From Treponemataceae bacterium (GTDB lineage Bacteria > Spirochaetota > Spirochaetia > Treponematales > Treponemataceae): DNA of 64,000 nt. The DNA lies in NCBI GenBank assembly GCA_024680915.1, contig JAILBN010000120.1, positions 1-64,000 of the forward strand, written 5' to 3'. This document shows positions 40,876 through 50,954 of the stretch, piece by piece. The position numbers were made by a program, and so were the translations under genes. Below the pieces are notes generated by a model. That model made no database searches, was not told where the DNA came from, and was given only the letters and a program-made list of their open reading frames with translations. Positions within the stretch are counted from its first letter, which is position 1. Each line of letters starts with the position of its first letter.

Positions 40876-40949
40876 CGGGAGCGACGGGGCTTGAACCCGC
40901 GATCTTCGGCTTGACAGGCCGACGCGATAACCAGCTTCGCTACGCCCCC
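40876..40949 (-). tRNA. tRNA-Asp(GTC)
   Basis: GGGGGCG/CGCTCCC acceptor (one G-U), anticodon loop CTGTCAA, T-arm GCGGGTTCAAGCCCCGT, discriminator G. Confidence 0.95.
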
Positions 40950-40961
40950 GTGATGTTGAAC

Positions 40962-40990
40962 ACTATATAGAACTCGCTAAAAAAAGTCAA
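40962..40990 (-). promoter_or_regulatory. Promoter for tRNA-Asp
   Basis: Minus strand TTGACT-17-TATAGT. Confidence 0.75.
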
Positions 40991-41019
40991 TATGTTCGAA
41001 AAAAATTATTTTTATTTCG

Positions 41020-41048
41020 TTGACTATTCGACTTTTTCCCCTTAGAAT
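41020..41048 (+). promoter_or_regulatory. Promoter for ankyrin-repeat gene
   Basis: TTGACT-17-TAGAAT. Confidence 0.65.
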
Positions 41049-41109
41049 CTTATTACTGGTCTACTCGTAAGACTGTTTTCTAGGAATAGACATACACTGG
41101 GAGGCTTTT

Positions 41110-42024
41110 ATGAAAAAAGCGATATCATCATTATTGCTTGTCATGGCTTTTGTCCTTACATCGGCTCAAACTGTGGGAGAAAACGGTTTTTCAGAATTGA
41201 TGAAAGCAGCAAAAGAAAACCAATTTACCACTGTCTCGAAGCTTATCGCTGAGAAGTCAGATATAAACGAGGCAGATTCCTCCGGCTGGACAGCTTTGAT
41301 GTGGGCTGCCCGCTACAACTCAAAAGATGTTATCAGCCTTCTGGTTATAGCAGGTGCAGACCTTGAAGCTAAACAGGAATCAGGATTCACAGCCTTGATG
41401 ATAGCCTCCGCTTTCGGCTCCGCAGATTCCCTTGAATTACTCGTAAAAGCCGGCGCAGATATTGAGAACCGCAATAACCTGGGAATGACAGCTCTTATGA
41501 CATCAACTGAAAATGACTCCACAGAAATAGCAAGCATTCTTCTTGACAAAGGTGCTGATATAGAAGCAGCAGACTACTACGGCCGAACCGCACTTATGTG
41601 GGCTGCCACAAGGAATTCTGACGACATAGCGAACCTGCTTATCGCCTACGGAGCAGACATAGAGGCTGAAACTCATGAGCCCTCCTATGAAGAAGAACAA
41701 GCGATTAATTTCAGGACATCCAATGAATATGATCCTTACGGCTTCAACGATTACAGCAGAACAGCCCTTATGTTCGCAGCACAATACGATTCCTCAGATG
41801 TAACAAGGATACTGCTGAAGGAAAGACCAGACCTTGAGGCAACTGATTCTGAAGGAAAAACAGCTTTAATGTATGCGGCTGCCTATGATTCATCAGACAC
41901 ACTAAAACTTCTTATCAATGCCGGTGCAAAAAGAGCTGCCAAGGCATCGAACGGGGCTACAGCTTTATTCATTGCCAAGGAGAAGGGAAACAGTGAAGCT
42001 GAGGAAATACTGCTAAGCAAATAA
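41110..42024 (+). CDS. Exported ankyrin-repeat protein
   Basis: Signal peptide MKKAISSLLLVMAFVLTSAQT; repeats of GWTALMWAARYNSKDVISLLVIAGADLEA type. Confidence 0.94.
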   Translation: MKKAISSLLLVMAFVLTSAQTVGENGFSELMKAAKENQFTTVSKLIAEKSDINEADSSGWTALMWAARYNSKDVISLLVIAGADLEAKQESGFTALMIASAFGSADSLELLVKAGADIENRNNLGMTALMTSTENDSTEIASILLDKGADIEAADYYGRTALMWAATRNSDDIANLLIAYGADIEAETHEPSYEEEQAINFRTSNEYDPYGFNDYSRTALMFAAQYDSSDVTRILLKERPDLEATDSEGKTALMYAAAYDSSDTLKLLINAGAKRAAKASNGATALFIAKEKGNSEAEEILLSK

Positions 42025-42035
42025 GAATCATTCCG

Positions 42036-42065
42036 GACCCCGTATTATTTCCGGGGTCTTTTTTT
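42036..42065 (+). terminator. Rho-independent terminator of ankyrin gene
   Basis: GACCCCG-N9-CGGGGTC followed by T8. Confidence 0.92.
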
Positions 42066-42098
42066 TGCAGGAAGCCTTTTATTCAAGGAAGTTTCAGG

Positions 42099-42127
42099 TT
42101 GACACATGAAATTGACAGTGATAAAAT
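42099..42127 (+). promoter_or_regulatory. Promoter for PPIase-like gene
   Basis: TTGACA-17-TAAAAT. Confidence 0.75.
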
Positions 42128-42213
42128 CAGTTGTTACTGTCATAATCATGGTATCTCGCACATACATCGATTATGCTGCATTATAATTATTTTATTGTTA
42201 AGGATGATTATCT

Positions 42214-43755
42214 ATGAAATCCACAGAGAAAGATTTAGAAAAAGCAGATAAAAAGAAAGAGGGGAAAAGCAAAAAAAATATTTGGATTACGGCAGGCTCC
42301 ATAATTATCTTGGTCCTTTCCGCCATCACATTTATCTTGGTACCTAGTATCGGTGGTTTTACCGCTTCTCAGGAAACTTTAGTCGCCGGAAAGTACAAGG
42401 GGACAAAGATTGAATACGGCTATGGAACAGATTATCTGAAGGCTGTACAGGATTACGCCCAGTATTATCAGCAGCTGGCTCAGCAACAGGGACAAAGCCT
42501 TTCTCAGTTCGACTATTACTCTATTTTCCAGAACGCCTTCAATGCAGTAGTTCTTGATATGATGTATACAGAGTATGTAAATGACAGTGGTTATGTTCCT
42601 GCAGAGAACGCTATAAAACGTGACATGATTCAGTATTTCACCGATGAAAACGGAAATTATTCAGCGAAAGCCTTCAGGGAAGCTACAGAGACATACAAAA
42701 AAACAATCCGGGACACAGTAACGAAAGCAGATATTTCGAACAGGTTTACTGAAGACTATTTCGGACTTGACACTTACTACATCGCCAATACACTGTATGG
42801 ACTTAAAACCTCTGCAAATGAAAGCAGATTCTTCACTGACCTCACAAAAAAAGCTCGTTCTTTCGAGATGGTCGCTTTCGCTAAGACTGATTATCCAGAC
42901 GATAAAACTACAGAATTCGCCAAGGGAAACTCTGATTTATTCTTGAAATATGATTTCACAGCTGTAACAGCCGCTGATGAAAATGAACTGAAAGGTTTCA
43001 AGACTCAAATTGATAACAATGAAATAACATTCGATGATGCAGCCACCACATTGTCATCAAAGAGCTACTGTGATGATAACGGAAAAGTCTCACGGACCTA
43101 TGCATATCAGATCAAGGGAATCCTTACATCTGACGAGGATTTCACGAAAATAGCCGGTCTTTCCGCAGGAGAGATATCCGACATAACTAAAACAGCGACA
43201 GGTTTCGCTTTGTTCAGATGTGACTCAGCTCCTGTATCACCGGATTTCAGTGACAGAGAAACTCTTGATGCCGTAAAATATTATATCAGTTATAATGAGC
43301 AAGGTCTTATCGATGATTACTATACAGGACTCGCAGAGGACTTTGCCCTTAATGCGACAAAGCTTGGTTTTGACGAGGCAGCTTCGGCAGCTGGTGTAAC
43401 TAAAAAAGAAATACCAGAATTCTCCATCAACTATGGAGGTAACGGTTTTATAGGAACACTCCCCTTCTCTGATATAGAGGAATTGAGCAGTGCTGCAACT
43501 GATGAGAATTTCTTCAAGACAGCCTTCACTCTTAAAGAGAATGAGATTTCAAGCCCGATTTCCGTTGGCAATAATGTCATTGTATTAAAGCTCCTTAAAG
43601 AAACGATAAAAGAGGACACAGAAGAAGACGATTCTGATTTCCAGTATTATCAGTATTATGTACGCAACATTGCTTCCGAAGGGTTTGACTCAGAAATGCT
43701 CAGCAATGCTGATGTTGAGAACAATGTTATAGATTTGTGGGCACAAATGCTCTAA
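42214..43755 (+). CDS. Membrane-anchored SurA/PpiD-like folding factor
   Basis: Cytoplasmic Lys-rich N-terminus plus one TM, SurA-N-like helical region, C-terminal parvulin-like segment (FTLKENEISSPISVGNNVIVLKLLK). Confidence 0.75.
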   Translation: MKSTEKDLEKADKKKEGKSKKNIWITAGSIIILVLSAITFILVPSIGGFTASQETLVAGKYKGTKIEYGYGTDYLKAVQDYAQYYQQLAQQQGQSLSQFDYYSIFQNAFNAVVLDMMYTEYVNDSGYVPAENAIKRDMIQYFTDENGNYSAKAFREATETYKKTIRDTVTKADISNRFTEDYFGLDTYYIANTLYGLKTSANESRFFTDLTKKARSFEMVAFAKTDYPDDKTTEFAKGNSDLFLKYDFTAVTAADENELKGFKTQIDNNEITFDDAATTLSSKSYCDDNGKVSRTYAYQIKGILTSDEDFTKIAGLSAGEISDITKTATGFALFRCDSAPVSPDFSDRETLDAVKYYISYNEQGLIDDYYTGLAEDFALNATKLGFDEAASAAGVTKKEIPEFSINYGGNGFIGTLPFSDIEELSSAATDENFFKTAFTLKENEISSPISVGNNVIVLKLLKETIKEDTEEDDSDFQYYQYYVRNIASEGFDSEMLSNADVENNVIDLWAQML

Positions 43756-43773
43756 TAGCTTTTAGAAACTGTT

Positions 43774-45420
43774 TTGACAAAAGATTCTGAAACAGAAGAA
43801 AAACCCTGTCTGGTAAAAGCCCAACAGGGTTTTTCTGTTTTATACAAAAAAAAGTTTCTCTACTCCAAATACCAGCCACAAGCTGCTATACTAAGATACA
43901 TCGCAAGCTTGAACATTCTACCCCATACCCTGCTGCTTTGTTACGCTCCCTTATTGGGCTATGGTCTGAAAGAGCTTATCCAGAAAATACCAGAAAGCTG
44001 CCACATAATAGTTGTTGACTTTGATACTGAGCTCCATTCATTTTTCTTAGAAACCAACAAAGATTTAATTATTCAAGAAAAAATTATAACCCCAGTAATA
44101 CTAAAGAAGGCGGAGGAAATCGTGAAGCTGCTTCAAATGGGTACACTGATTCCTCATCCCGAATCTTTCAGACGAACTCTTGTGGTCAAGATGAGCGGTG
44201 GTACTGTTTTCCACGAGGATCAATTCAAAGCAGTAACAGCATTTACAGATGAATTTATACGCAACAATTGGAAAAACATCATAACTTTGACAAGAATGGG
44301 ACGTTTATATGCCCTGGATATATTCAAAAATCTCAACATCATAAAAAAAAGCAATAATATCAAATATCTAAAAAAAAATAGTATCGCAAGGGCTATATTG
44401 GTTATAGGGGCAGGCATATCCACAGACGAACTCCTGCAATCCTTGCGACAAAACAAAGACAATTTTTTTATTATTTGTGTTGACGCGGCACTTCCAAGCC
44501 TGCTTTCAAAAGGTATAAAACCAGACTCAGTAATTGCCGTTGAGTGCCAGCTGGCTATCGAAAAAGCATACATCGGTTCCCAGGGCTCAGGAATAAATAT
44601 TATAGCAGATTTGACATCCAGACCTCATGTAACACAAATATGCGGTGGAAGCATATCTTTTTTCCTGTCAGAATACTGCCGCTTGCCTTTCATGAAGGAC
44701 CTGGAGGAAAGCCTGAAAGACACCGGCATTCCAATATTCCCAGCATTAGGATCCGTAGGCCTTTATGCAGTTGAGATTGCCCTTTACCTAAGGAAGGAGG
44801 GAATTCCGGTATTTATTTGCGGGCTTGATTTTTCATTCATTCCAGGACAGACCCACTGCAAGGGAGCCCCTGCACATACGACATCGATTTTGACCGCAAA
44901 TCGATTGAGACCTGCAGGCTCTCCTGCTTCAGCTTATACTTTCTCGGCAAAAAAAATATCCGACAAAAAAGAAAAGGCAGTGTATACGGATGCAGCTCTG
45001 TCCGGATACGGTGCTTTATACGTAGACCGTTACAAAGGAATCAAGGATTTATATGACTGCGGACAAACAGGCATAAAAAACTCTTTGCCCCGAATTTCCA
45101 TAAGAGAGATGATAGAATTCTCATCAAAATTTGGGAATGATTCTGCTTACACTGATGCTTTTTCAGGGCCTGCTTTCAATTCAGCTGAAAATTCTTATAT
45201 TTCGAATCAAAAAGAAAAAATAACACGCTTGAGGAAAATACTGACAGGAAGAGAAAAAGAAAAATACGACAAAGAATCAGAAAGAATAATAAGTGATTGC
45301 AGTTACTTGTATGCCCACTTCCCAGATTCTGTCTCAGGAGTGAGGGATACACCCGATTTCCTGAACAGAATCAGGGCTGAAATAGATATTTTTCTGAAAG
45401 CTCTGGACTTCCAGCTATAA
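43774..45420 (+). CDS. Motility-associated factor (Maf/DUF115)-type glycosyltransferase
   Basis: ARAILVIGAGISTDELLQSLRQNKDNFFIICVDAALPSLLSKGIKPDSVIAVE, FICGLDFSFIPGQTHCKGAP; start codon (TTG) uncertain. Confidence 0.8.
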   Translation: MTKDSETEEKPCLVKAQQGFSVLYKKKFLYSKYQPQAAILRYIASLNILPHTLLLCYAPLLGYGLKELIQKIPESCHIIVVDFDTELHSFFLETNKDLIIQEKIITPVILKKAEEIVKLLQMGTLIPHPESFRRTLVVKMSGGTVFHEDQFKAVTAFTDEFIRNNWKNIITLTRMGRLYALDIFKNLNIIKKSNNIKYLKKNSIARAILVIGAGISTDELLQSLRQNKDNFFIICVDAALPSLLSKGIKPDSVIAVECQLAIEKAYIGSQGSGINIIADLTSRPHVTQICGGSISFFLSEYCRLPFMKDLEESLKDTGIPIFPALGSVGLYAVEIALYLRKEGIPVFICGLDFSFIPGQTHCKGAPAHTTSILTANRLRPAGSPASAYTFSAKKISDKKEKAVYTDAALSGYGALYVDRYKGIKDLYDCGQTGIKNSLPRISIREMIEFSSKFGNDSAYTDAFSGPAFNSAENSYISNQKEKITRLRKILTGREKEKYDKESERIISDCSYLYAHFPDSVSGVRDTPDFLNRIRAEIDIFLKALDFQL

Positions 45421-45423
45421 GAA

Positions 45424-47238
45424 CTATTCTTCCTTAGTTTTCAGGACAGCAAGGAAAGCACTCTGAGGAAGTTCTACATCACCGACAAGCTTCATCCTCT
45501 TCTTTCCTTCCTTCTGCTTCTCCAGGAGCTTCCTTTTACGGGTGATGTCTCCTCCGTAGCATTTCGCAAGAACGTCTTTTCTCACGGGATTAACGGTTTC
45601 CCTTGCGATAATCTGACTTCCGATAGCACCTTGAATAGCAATCTTGAACTGCTGACGGCTGATCTCACCCTTAAGCATCTCACATACGTGGCGGGCTCTC
45701 TCCACGGCGTTACCTCTATAGGCTAACTGGGATAGCGCGTCAACACTTTTACCATTCAGCAGAATATCTATTTTGACAAGATCTGTCTCTCTCATATCAA
45801 TGACTTCATAATCAAAAGAAGCATATCCCCTGCTATAGCTTTTCAATCTATCATAAAAATCAAAAAGAACTTCAGAAAGAGGCATCTCGTATATCAGCTC
45901 GACCCTTTTCTCGTCCAAGTACTGCATGTTTACCTGTACTCCACGCTTTTCAGTACAAAGAGTCATTATAGACCCCAAATAAGTCGCAGGAGTTATAATA
46001 GAAGCCTTGATATAAGGCTCTTTAGAAGACTTCAATCTTCCAGCATCCGGGTAATTCGCAGGATTATCCACGAAAAATTCCTCTCCATTGGAAAGAGTCA
46101 CATGATAACGAACAGAAGGGGCCGTGAAGATGACAGCCTGGTCGAAATCGCGCTCCAGACGTTCCTGAACAACCTCCAAATGGAGAAGGCCAAGAAAACC
46201 ACACCGGAAGCCATACCCAAGAGCAAGGGAAGAATCCTTCTCGTACACAAGACTTGCGTCATTGAGTTTCAGCTTTTCCATACTGTCCTTAAGCTCTTCA
46301 TAGTCATTCGAATCCATTGGATAGATTGAGGAAAAGACTACAGGCTTAACATCCTTAAAGCCTGGAAGTGGTTTATCAGAAGGATTATCAGCAAGAGTTA
46401 CAGTCTCACCTACCCGGACATCAGACACAGTCTTTATTCCCGCGATGATGTAACCTACATCACCAGCGGCAAGCTCATTTTTCTCCTCAAATTTTATTTT
46501 AAATACACCGGTCTGCTCGACGCGATAGTCAGCACCAGAAGACATAAGCCTTATGGTCTGACCAGGCTTTATACTACCGTCTATCATCCGAAGATGAACA
46601 ACTACACCCCTGTAGGGATCGTAGTGACAGTCAAATATCAAGGCTCGGGTTTTTCCGTCATCAACGGTGGTAGGACAAGGAATCCTGGACACTATCGCCT
46701 CAAAAAGATCATCGATACCTTCTCCCGTTTTTGCAGAAACAAGTATGGCGCCATCAGGGTCAAGTCCCAGATCATGATCTATCTGATGCTTCACAGACGG
46801 GATATCTGCAGAAGGCAAGTCAATCTTATTTACGACCGGAATAATCTCAAGATCATGTTCCATAGCAAGATACATATTAGAAAGAGTCTGAGACTCCACT
46901 CCCTGGGAAGCATCCACCAGAAGCAGGGCACCTTCACAGGAGGCTATAGCCCGCGACACCTCATAAGAAAAGTCTACATGCCCTGGAGTATCAACGAAGT
47001 TAAGCTCATATGTTTTGCCATCCTTTGCTGTGTATGGAATAGTCACGGCCTGGCTTTTTATAGTTATTCCCCGTTCCCTCTCAATTTCCATATTATCCAG
47101 GATTTGATTCTGGAACTGTCTGTCATCAATAATCGCGGCCTTTTGAATAAGACGATCCGCAAGAGTGGATTTTCCGTGGTCGATATGTGCGACAATGCAA
47201 AAATTGCGCTTTAGTGATAAATCTGTCATTTTCGACAT
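45424..47238 (-). CDS. lepA: Elongation factor 4 (LepA)
   Basis: NFCIVAHIDHGKSTLADRLI, DTPGHVDFSYEVSR, ALGYGFRCGFLGLLHLEV. Confidence 0.97.
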   Translation of the reverse strand: MSKMTDLSLKRNFCIVAHIDHGKSTLADRLIQKAAIIDDRQFQNQILDNMEIERERGITIKSQAVTIPYTAKDGKTYELNFVDTPGHVDFSYEVSRAIASCEGALLLVDASQGVESQTLSNMYLAMEHDLEIIPVVNKIDLPSADIPSVKHQIDHDLGLDPDGAILVSAKTGEGIDDLFEAIVSRIPCPTTVDDGKTRALIFDCHYDPYRGVVVHLRMIDGSIKPGQTIRLMSSGADYRVEQTGVFKIKFEEKNELAAGDVGYIIAGIKTVSDVRVGETVTLADNPSDKPLPGFKDVKPVVFSSIYPMDSNDYEELKDSMEKLKLNDASLVYEKDSSLALGYGFRCGFLGLLHLEVVQERLERDFDQAVIFTAPSVRYHVTLSNGEEFFVDNPANYPDAGRLKSSKEPYIKASIITPATYLGSIMTLCTEKRGVQVNMQYLDEKRVELIYEMPLSEVLFDFYDRLKSYSRGYASFDYEVIDMRETDLVKIDILLNGKSVDALSQLAYRGNAVERARHVCEMLKGEISRQQFKIAIQGAIGSQIIARETVNPVRKDVLAKCYGGDITRKRKLLEKQKEGKKRMKLVGDVELPQSAFLAVLKTKEE

Positions 47239-47242
47239 TTTA

Positions 47243-48931
47243 TTAGAAAAAACTTCTACTGTCCAGAGGAAGAGCAAAGCCAAGGTTCACGTCAAGATAT
47301 CCTTTCCGTCTTTTTTTGGCATAAAGCTCAACATAAAGATAGCTGTTCTCTTCAACAGGCTCCGCTGAAATGATCTCTACCGGGTCCCCATCAGAAAAAC
47401 CGCTTTCATCTGCGACACTTCCTTTGACCACGGACTTGACGACATAGTTATTTCCTTTGGAAGGAGAAACTTTAAGAAGTTCCATTCCAGCCAAAGGATA
47501 GAGAGCATCGGGGAGCAGATCGTTCCTGTATATGGTCAGACCGGGATATTCAGGTCTTTTATCCAGATAGATTTTGACACTCCTATATTCTGAATGCTCA
47601 GGACCAGAAAGAAGCCCGACCTCTACAATCCTGTCTATTCCTGCAGGAATCATACGATCATGTAACTCATCCATATTTTTTACAGGAAGACCGTCAAAGG
47701 AAGATATTATGTCACCAGGGACTATTCCTGCATAATCTGCGATTCCTGCGGGAAGAAGGTAAAAAACCTCGACACCGATACCTTCTTCATCAGAGGGATA
47801 GATCTTTTTTGTGCGGCCTGCGATTCCTATCCAAGGGTGACAGACTTCCCCTCCTGAAGCAAGAGCACTAAGATCCGATTTCAAGACCTCCACAGGAATA
47901 ACGAAATTAAGCCCCTGATATTCGGCAAGGCCTGCGAAAACCACTCCCTGCACTTTTCCTTCAGCATCCACGACAGGTCCGCCGGAATTCCCTGAATTGA
48001 CGGCAGCATCAATCTGGATTACTTTCTCCGACATTCCCACGTCTCTGTCCACAGCAGAAATAATTCCTGATGTAACAGTATGTTCAAGTCCCAAGGGCGA
48101 CCCCACAGCAATTATATTGTCTCCTACATCAAGGTCTGACGCGGATCCCAGAGAAAAAACAAAAGAAGGCTTTATATCTGCTTTTATAAGGGCAAGGTCA
48201 ACAGATGAATCCCAGCCTATGACTTTTGCAGGAATACGATCCTCCGGCTTTCCCGCAAGTTTTATGTACAGTCTAGAATAACCTTCATACTTAGGGTCAA
48301 CCTCACTTTGGATCACATGATAATTCGTGATAATATACCCTGTTTTGTCGATAAAAAAACCGGAGCCCAGGGCCACATCAGAGTAACCTACCCTATGCTG
48401 TACGGTAACGCCCCTGTCGACCCATACAGTGACAGTACCCTTTATAAAGTCAGAAGCCTTGAAAAGGCGTTCAGAATCCGAGGAATCATCAGAATTTATA
48501 TAAAAGGAAGTCTTGTGGATAAGAGGTGCTGTCAAATCAGCAAGGCCTTTATCAATACTCTGCTGAATATCTACAGTAACAGAATCACTCCCACAGACAC
48601 AGAGCAAAGTATCTGAAAGATTTTTTGCCTTATACCAAAGTTCTTCAGAAACCGACTTTTCAAGCAATTCCTTTACTGCTTGTGAACAATCCTGAAACAA
48701 ATTCTTGACAGATTCTTCGTCGGGAGCTTTCTCTTGCAGCAGGGAAGAAAGCCACAAAGCCTTCACAGGATAATCCTGGATAGTTTTTCTTATATTCTCG
48801 ACCTCGGAAATACGTATCTCTTCATCCGTGTAATCCGGCTTTACCTGCGGCGTTCCGGAGAAGGTCCGGCATGATAAAATAAAGGATATAAGGAAAGCCA
48901 CAAATAAAAGAGAATGGATCCTTTTAGTCAT
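47243..48931 (-). CDS. HtrA/DegP-like serine protease lipoprotein with PDZ domain(s)
   Basis: GYIITNYHVIQ (His), DSSVDLALIKAD (Asp), GNSGGPVVD (Ser), PDZ-like GVEVFYLLPAGIADYAGIVPGDIISSFDG; lipobox FILSCRTF. Confidence 0.88.
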   Translation of the reverse strand: MTKRIHSLLFVAFLISFILSCRTFSGTPQVKPDYTDEEIRISEVENIRKTIQDYPVKALWLSSLLQEKAPDEESVKNLFQDCSQAVKELLEKSVSEELWYKAKNLSDTLLCVCGSDSVTVDIQQSIDKGLADLTAPLIHKTSFYINSDDSSDSERLFKASDFIKGTVTVWVDRGVTVQHRVGYSDVALGSGFFIDKTGYIITNYHVIQSEVDPKYEGYSRLYIKLAGKPEDRIPAKVIGWDSSVDLALIKADIKPSFVFSLGSASDLDVGDNIIAVGSPLGLEHTVTSGIISAVDRDVGMSEKVIQIDAAVNSGNSGGPVVDAEGKVQGVVFAGLAEYQGLNFVIPVEVLKSDLSALASGGEVCHPWIGIAGRTKKIYPSDEEGIGVEVFYLLPAGIADYAGIVPGDIISSFDGLPVKNMDELHDRMIPAGIDRIVEVGLLSGPEHSEYRSVKIYLDKRPEYPGLTIYRNDLLPDALYPLAGMELLKVSPSKGNNYVVKSVVKGSVADESGFSDGDPVEIISAEPVEENSYLYVELYAKKRRKGYLDVNLGFALPLDSRSFF

Positions 48932-50954
48932 AAAGCAGGACTCCAAAACTGACTCCGCAGGTTTTACAGGCCAGGACCCGGGTATTATCATCAATTTGAT
49001 ATATGAGGTTAGTGTTCAATTCTCCAGTTTTCTCATCAAGCAATTCTTTCACAGCCGGGACAAAGGAATTCTCCCGGGGTTTCTCATAAACCCAGTAAAA
49101 ATCATTCTCAGCATCATAGAAAACTGAATATATAACTTTCCCGACAGTAACAGAAAGAAGACGATCATCCCGCAAGACCACAGTAACAAGGACATTATCA
49201 ATGGGATGGTAAAACTGCGCTTCCTTCAAGGACTTGTCGGCATTTTCTGAATAAGAGGCCTCATAACCGCCAGCAGCATCAATTCCCCAGAAATTATGAG
49301 TCCAGCCATCTTCCGAATAAACAGAACGATAATCACTTATCGCGTCACCATCGGTATCTATCAGAAGCTCAGAAAGCCATAGATCATATTTGTAGGGCAG
49401 CTTCCCGAACAAAGAATCGACGAGCTCTCCCCGTCCAGCAGAAAGTCCTGGATCTGAAGGAATCTTATAAAGCTCGACAATTTCTTTAATGCCATCTCGA
49501 TCCATATCTACGGAACGAGAGGTAAGAACACCGTCAGTAAAAGAGGCAACAGCGATCTCTACTCCGTTTTCATAATAAAGCCCCTTGAAGGGAATCTCAT
49601 CATAAAGCAAAAAGGAAGCAGTAATTCCATCCCTCAGAGGAAGAGTGACTTGATTTGCATTTGAGAGAATATCTTTCTCTATAAGCTCAGAATCTGTCTC
49701 TTGAAGAACAGGAATAAAAAATGGCTCGTCCTCATCGCCAAAAGGAGCTTTCTGTAATAGCACAGGGGTCCATGTCTGACTGTAAGGTACGAAGGAATAT
49801 GAAGTACCGGAATCAGAAAAGCTTACAGACCCTACGGAGGGAAAGCTATGATATCTCAAAGAGAATCTGTGCTCATCATTTATCAGAGTCACAGGAGCTC
49901 CATAATCACAATCCGCATACCACTCTATAAAGCCATCCTCGTTCCGGTCATAGGTTATTCTCTGTGGACGTCCATAACTATATAGGCAGGAAAGATCATA
50001 TAAAGACTTTTCCTTAGATGTGAAACGAATCTCACAGGAAAAATCATGCAAAAAAGACTGAAAAAGCAGACGGCTTTCTTCCGTTTTCATCTCGGAAGCT
50101 ATCCTGCACAGCATTCTATAGTCAAAAACGCCTTCTGCTATTTTTATGTATGAATCCAGGGCATCCTGCTCAGAAAGATAACCACATTTCAATGCCGCGT
50201 ATGGATAGAAGATATGGAATCCATACACATCAGTTCCAGCCTCATAAAGCTGCAGAAGGTCATAAGCCTCTTCTGCCTCCACAAAAAATGATGAATAGAG
50301 TAATAGCTCAGGATTCTTCTCGAAATGGGACTTCACTCTTTTTTGCAGAGCCCTGCTAAGCTCTCCTCTGGGAGATTCTTTATAAGGAAAAGCTGCCCCA
50401 GCTTCCTCACATATTTCAAATTCCTTCTTGAAGAAGAGGGAGAGAAATTCGGGATTATCAGGATATAGAGAAGTTGCCAAAGAGATAACGGATCGGGCAA
50501 GCTGGAGTTTTCCCAACTCATAACAAGCAGAAGCCTCTAGGTAATATAATTCCGGAAGAGTACTATCCGACACGGTCAAAAGCAAATCAAGGCAAGGTTC
50601 ATATGCACCAGTTTTGTAATATAAATCGGCAAGCATTACGACTGAGTTTGTCCTGCTGAATTTCAACCAGTCTGTAAGAGCCACGGCTTTTTCAAGATAA
50701 GAGATTATTTCTTTCATGGCAGCATTTTTACCGGATGCTGCTTTAGCCCTGATAAACCAGAAATCGGCAATTGTCTCATCATAAGAAAGCCCCGTTCCGG
50801 CAAGAAAATCCGCATTCTCATAATCTTCCGAAGAAAGAGCGTTCACCGCAAGATTAAGATACCTAGTTGCTATGCTACGCCCTGCCTTTATCTCAGCACA
50901 GAACAAAAAAACTGAAAAAAAACAAAAAAGCAGTAAAAAGACTTTTTTTCTCAT
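48924..50954 (-). CDS. TPR-containing exported protein of unknown function
   Basis: Signal peptide, N-terminal TPR-like repeats. Confidence 0.75.
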   Translation of the reverse strand: MRKKVFLLLFCFFSVFLFCAEIKAGRSIATRYLNLAVNALSSEDYENADFLAGTGLSYDETIADFWFIRAKAASGKNAAMKEIISYLEKAVALTDWLKFSRTNSVVMLADLYYKTGAYEPCLDLLLTVSDSTLPELYYLEASACYELGKLQLARSVISLATSLYPDNPEFLSLFFKKEFEICEEAGAAFPYKESPRGELSRALQKRVKSHFEKNPELLLYSSFFVEAEEAYDLLQLYEAGTDVYGFHIFYPYAALKCGYLSEQDALDSYIKIAEGVFDYRMLCRIASEMKTEESRLLFQSFLHDFSCEIRFTSKEKSLYDLSCLYSYGRPQRITYDRNEDGFIEWYADCDYGAPVTLINDEHRFSLRYHSFPSVGSVSFSDSGTSYSFVPYSQTWTPVLLQKAPFGDEDEPFFIPVLQETDSELIEKDILSNANQVTLPLRDGITASFLLYDEIPFKGLYYENGVEIAVASFTDGVLTSRSVDMDRDGIKEIVELYKIPSDPGLSAGRGELVDSLFGKLPYKYDLWLSELLIDTDGDAISDYRSVYSEDGWTHNFWGIDAAGGYEASYSENADKSLKEAQFYHPIDNVLVTVVLRDDRLLSVTVGKVIYSVFYDAENDFYWVYEKPRENSFVPAVKELLDEKTGELNTNLIYQIDDNTRVLACKTCGVSFGVLLYD

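Noticed and set aside
46594-47214. 206-aa plus-strand ORF opposite lepA
   Set aside because: Antisense shadow of a conserved translation factor.
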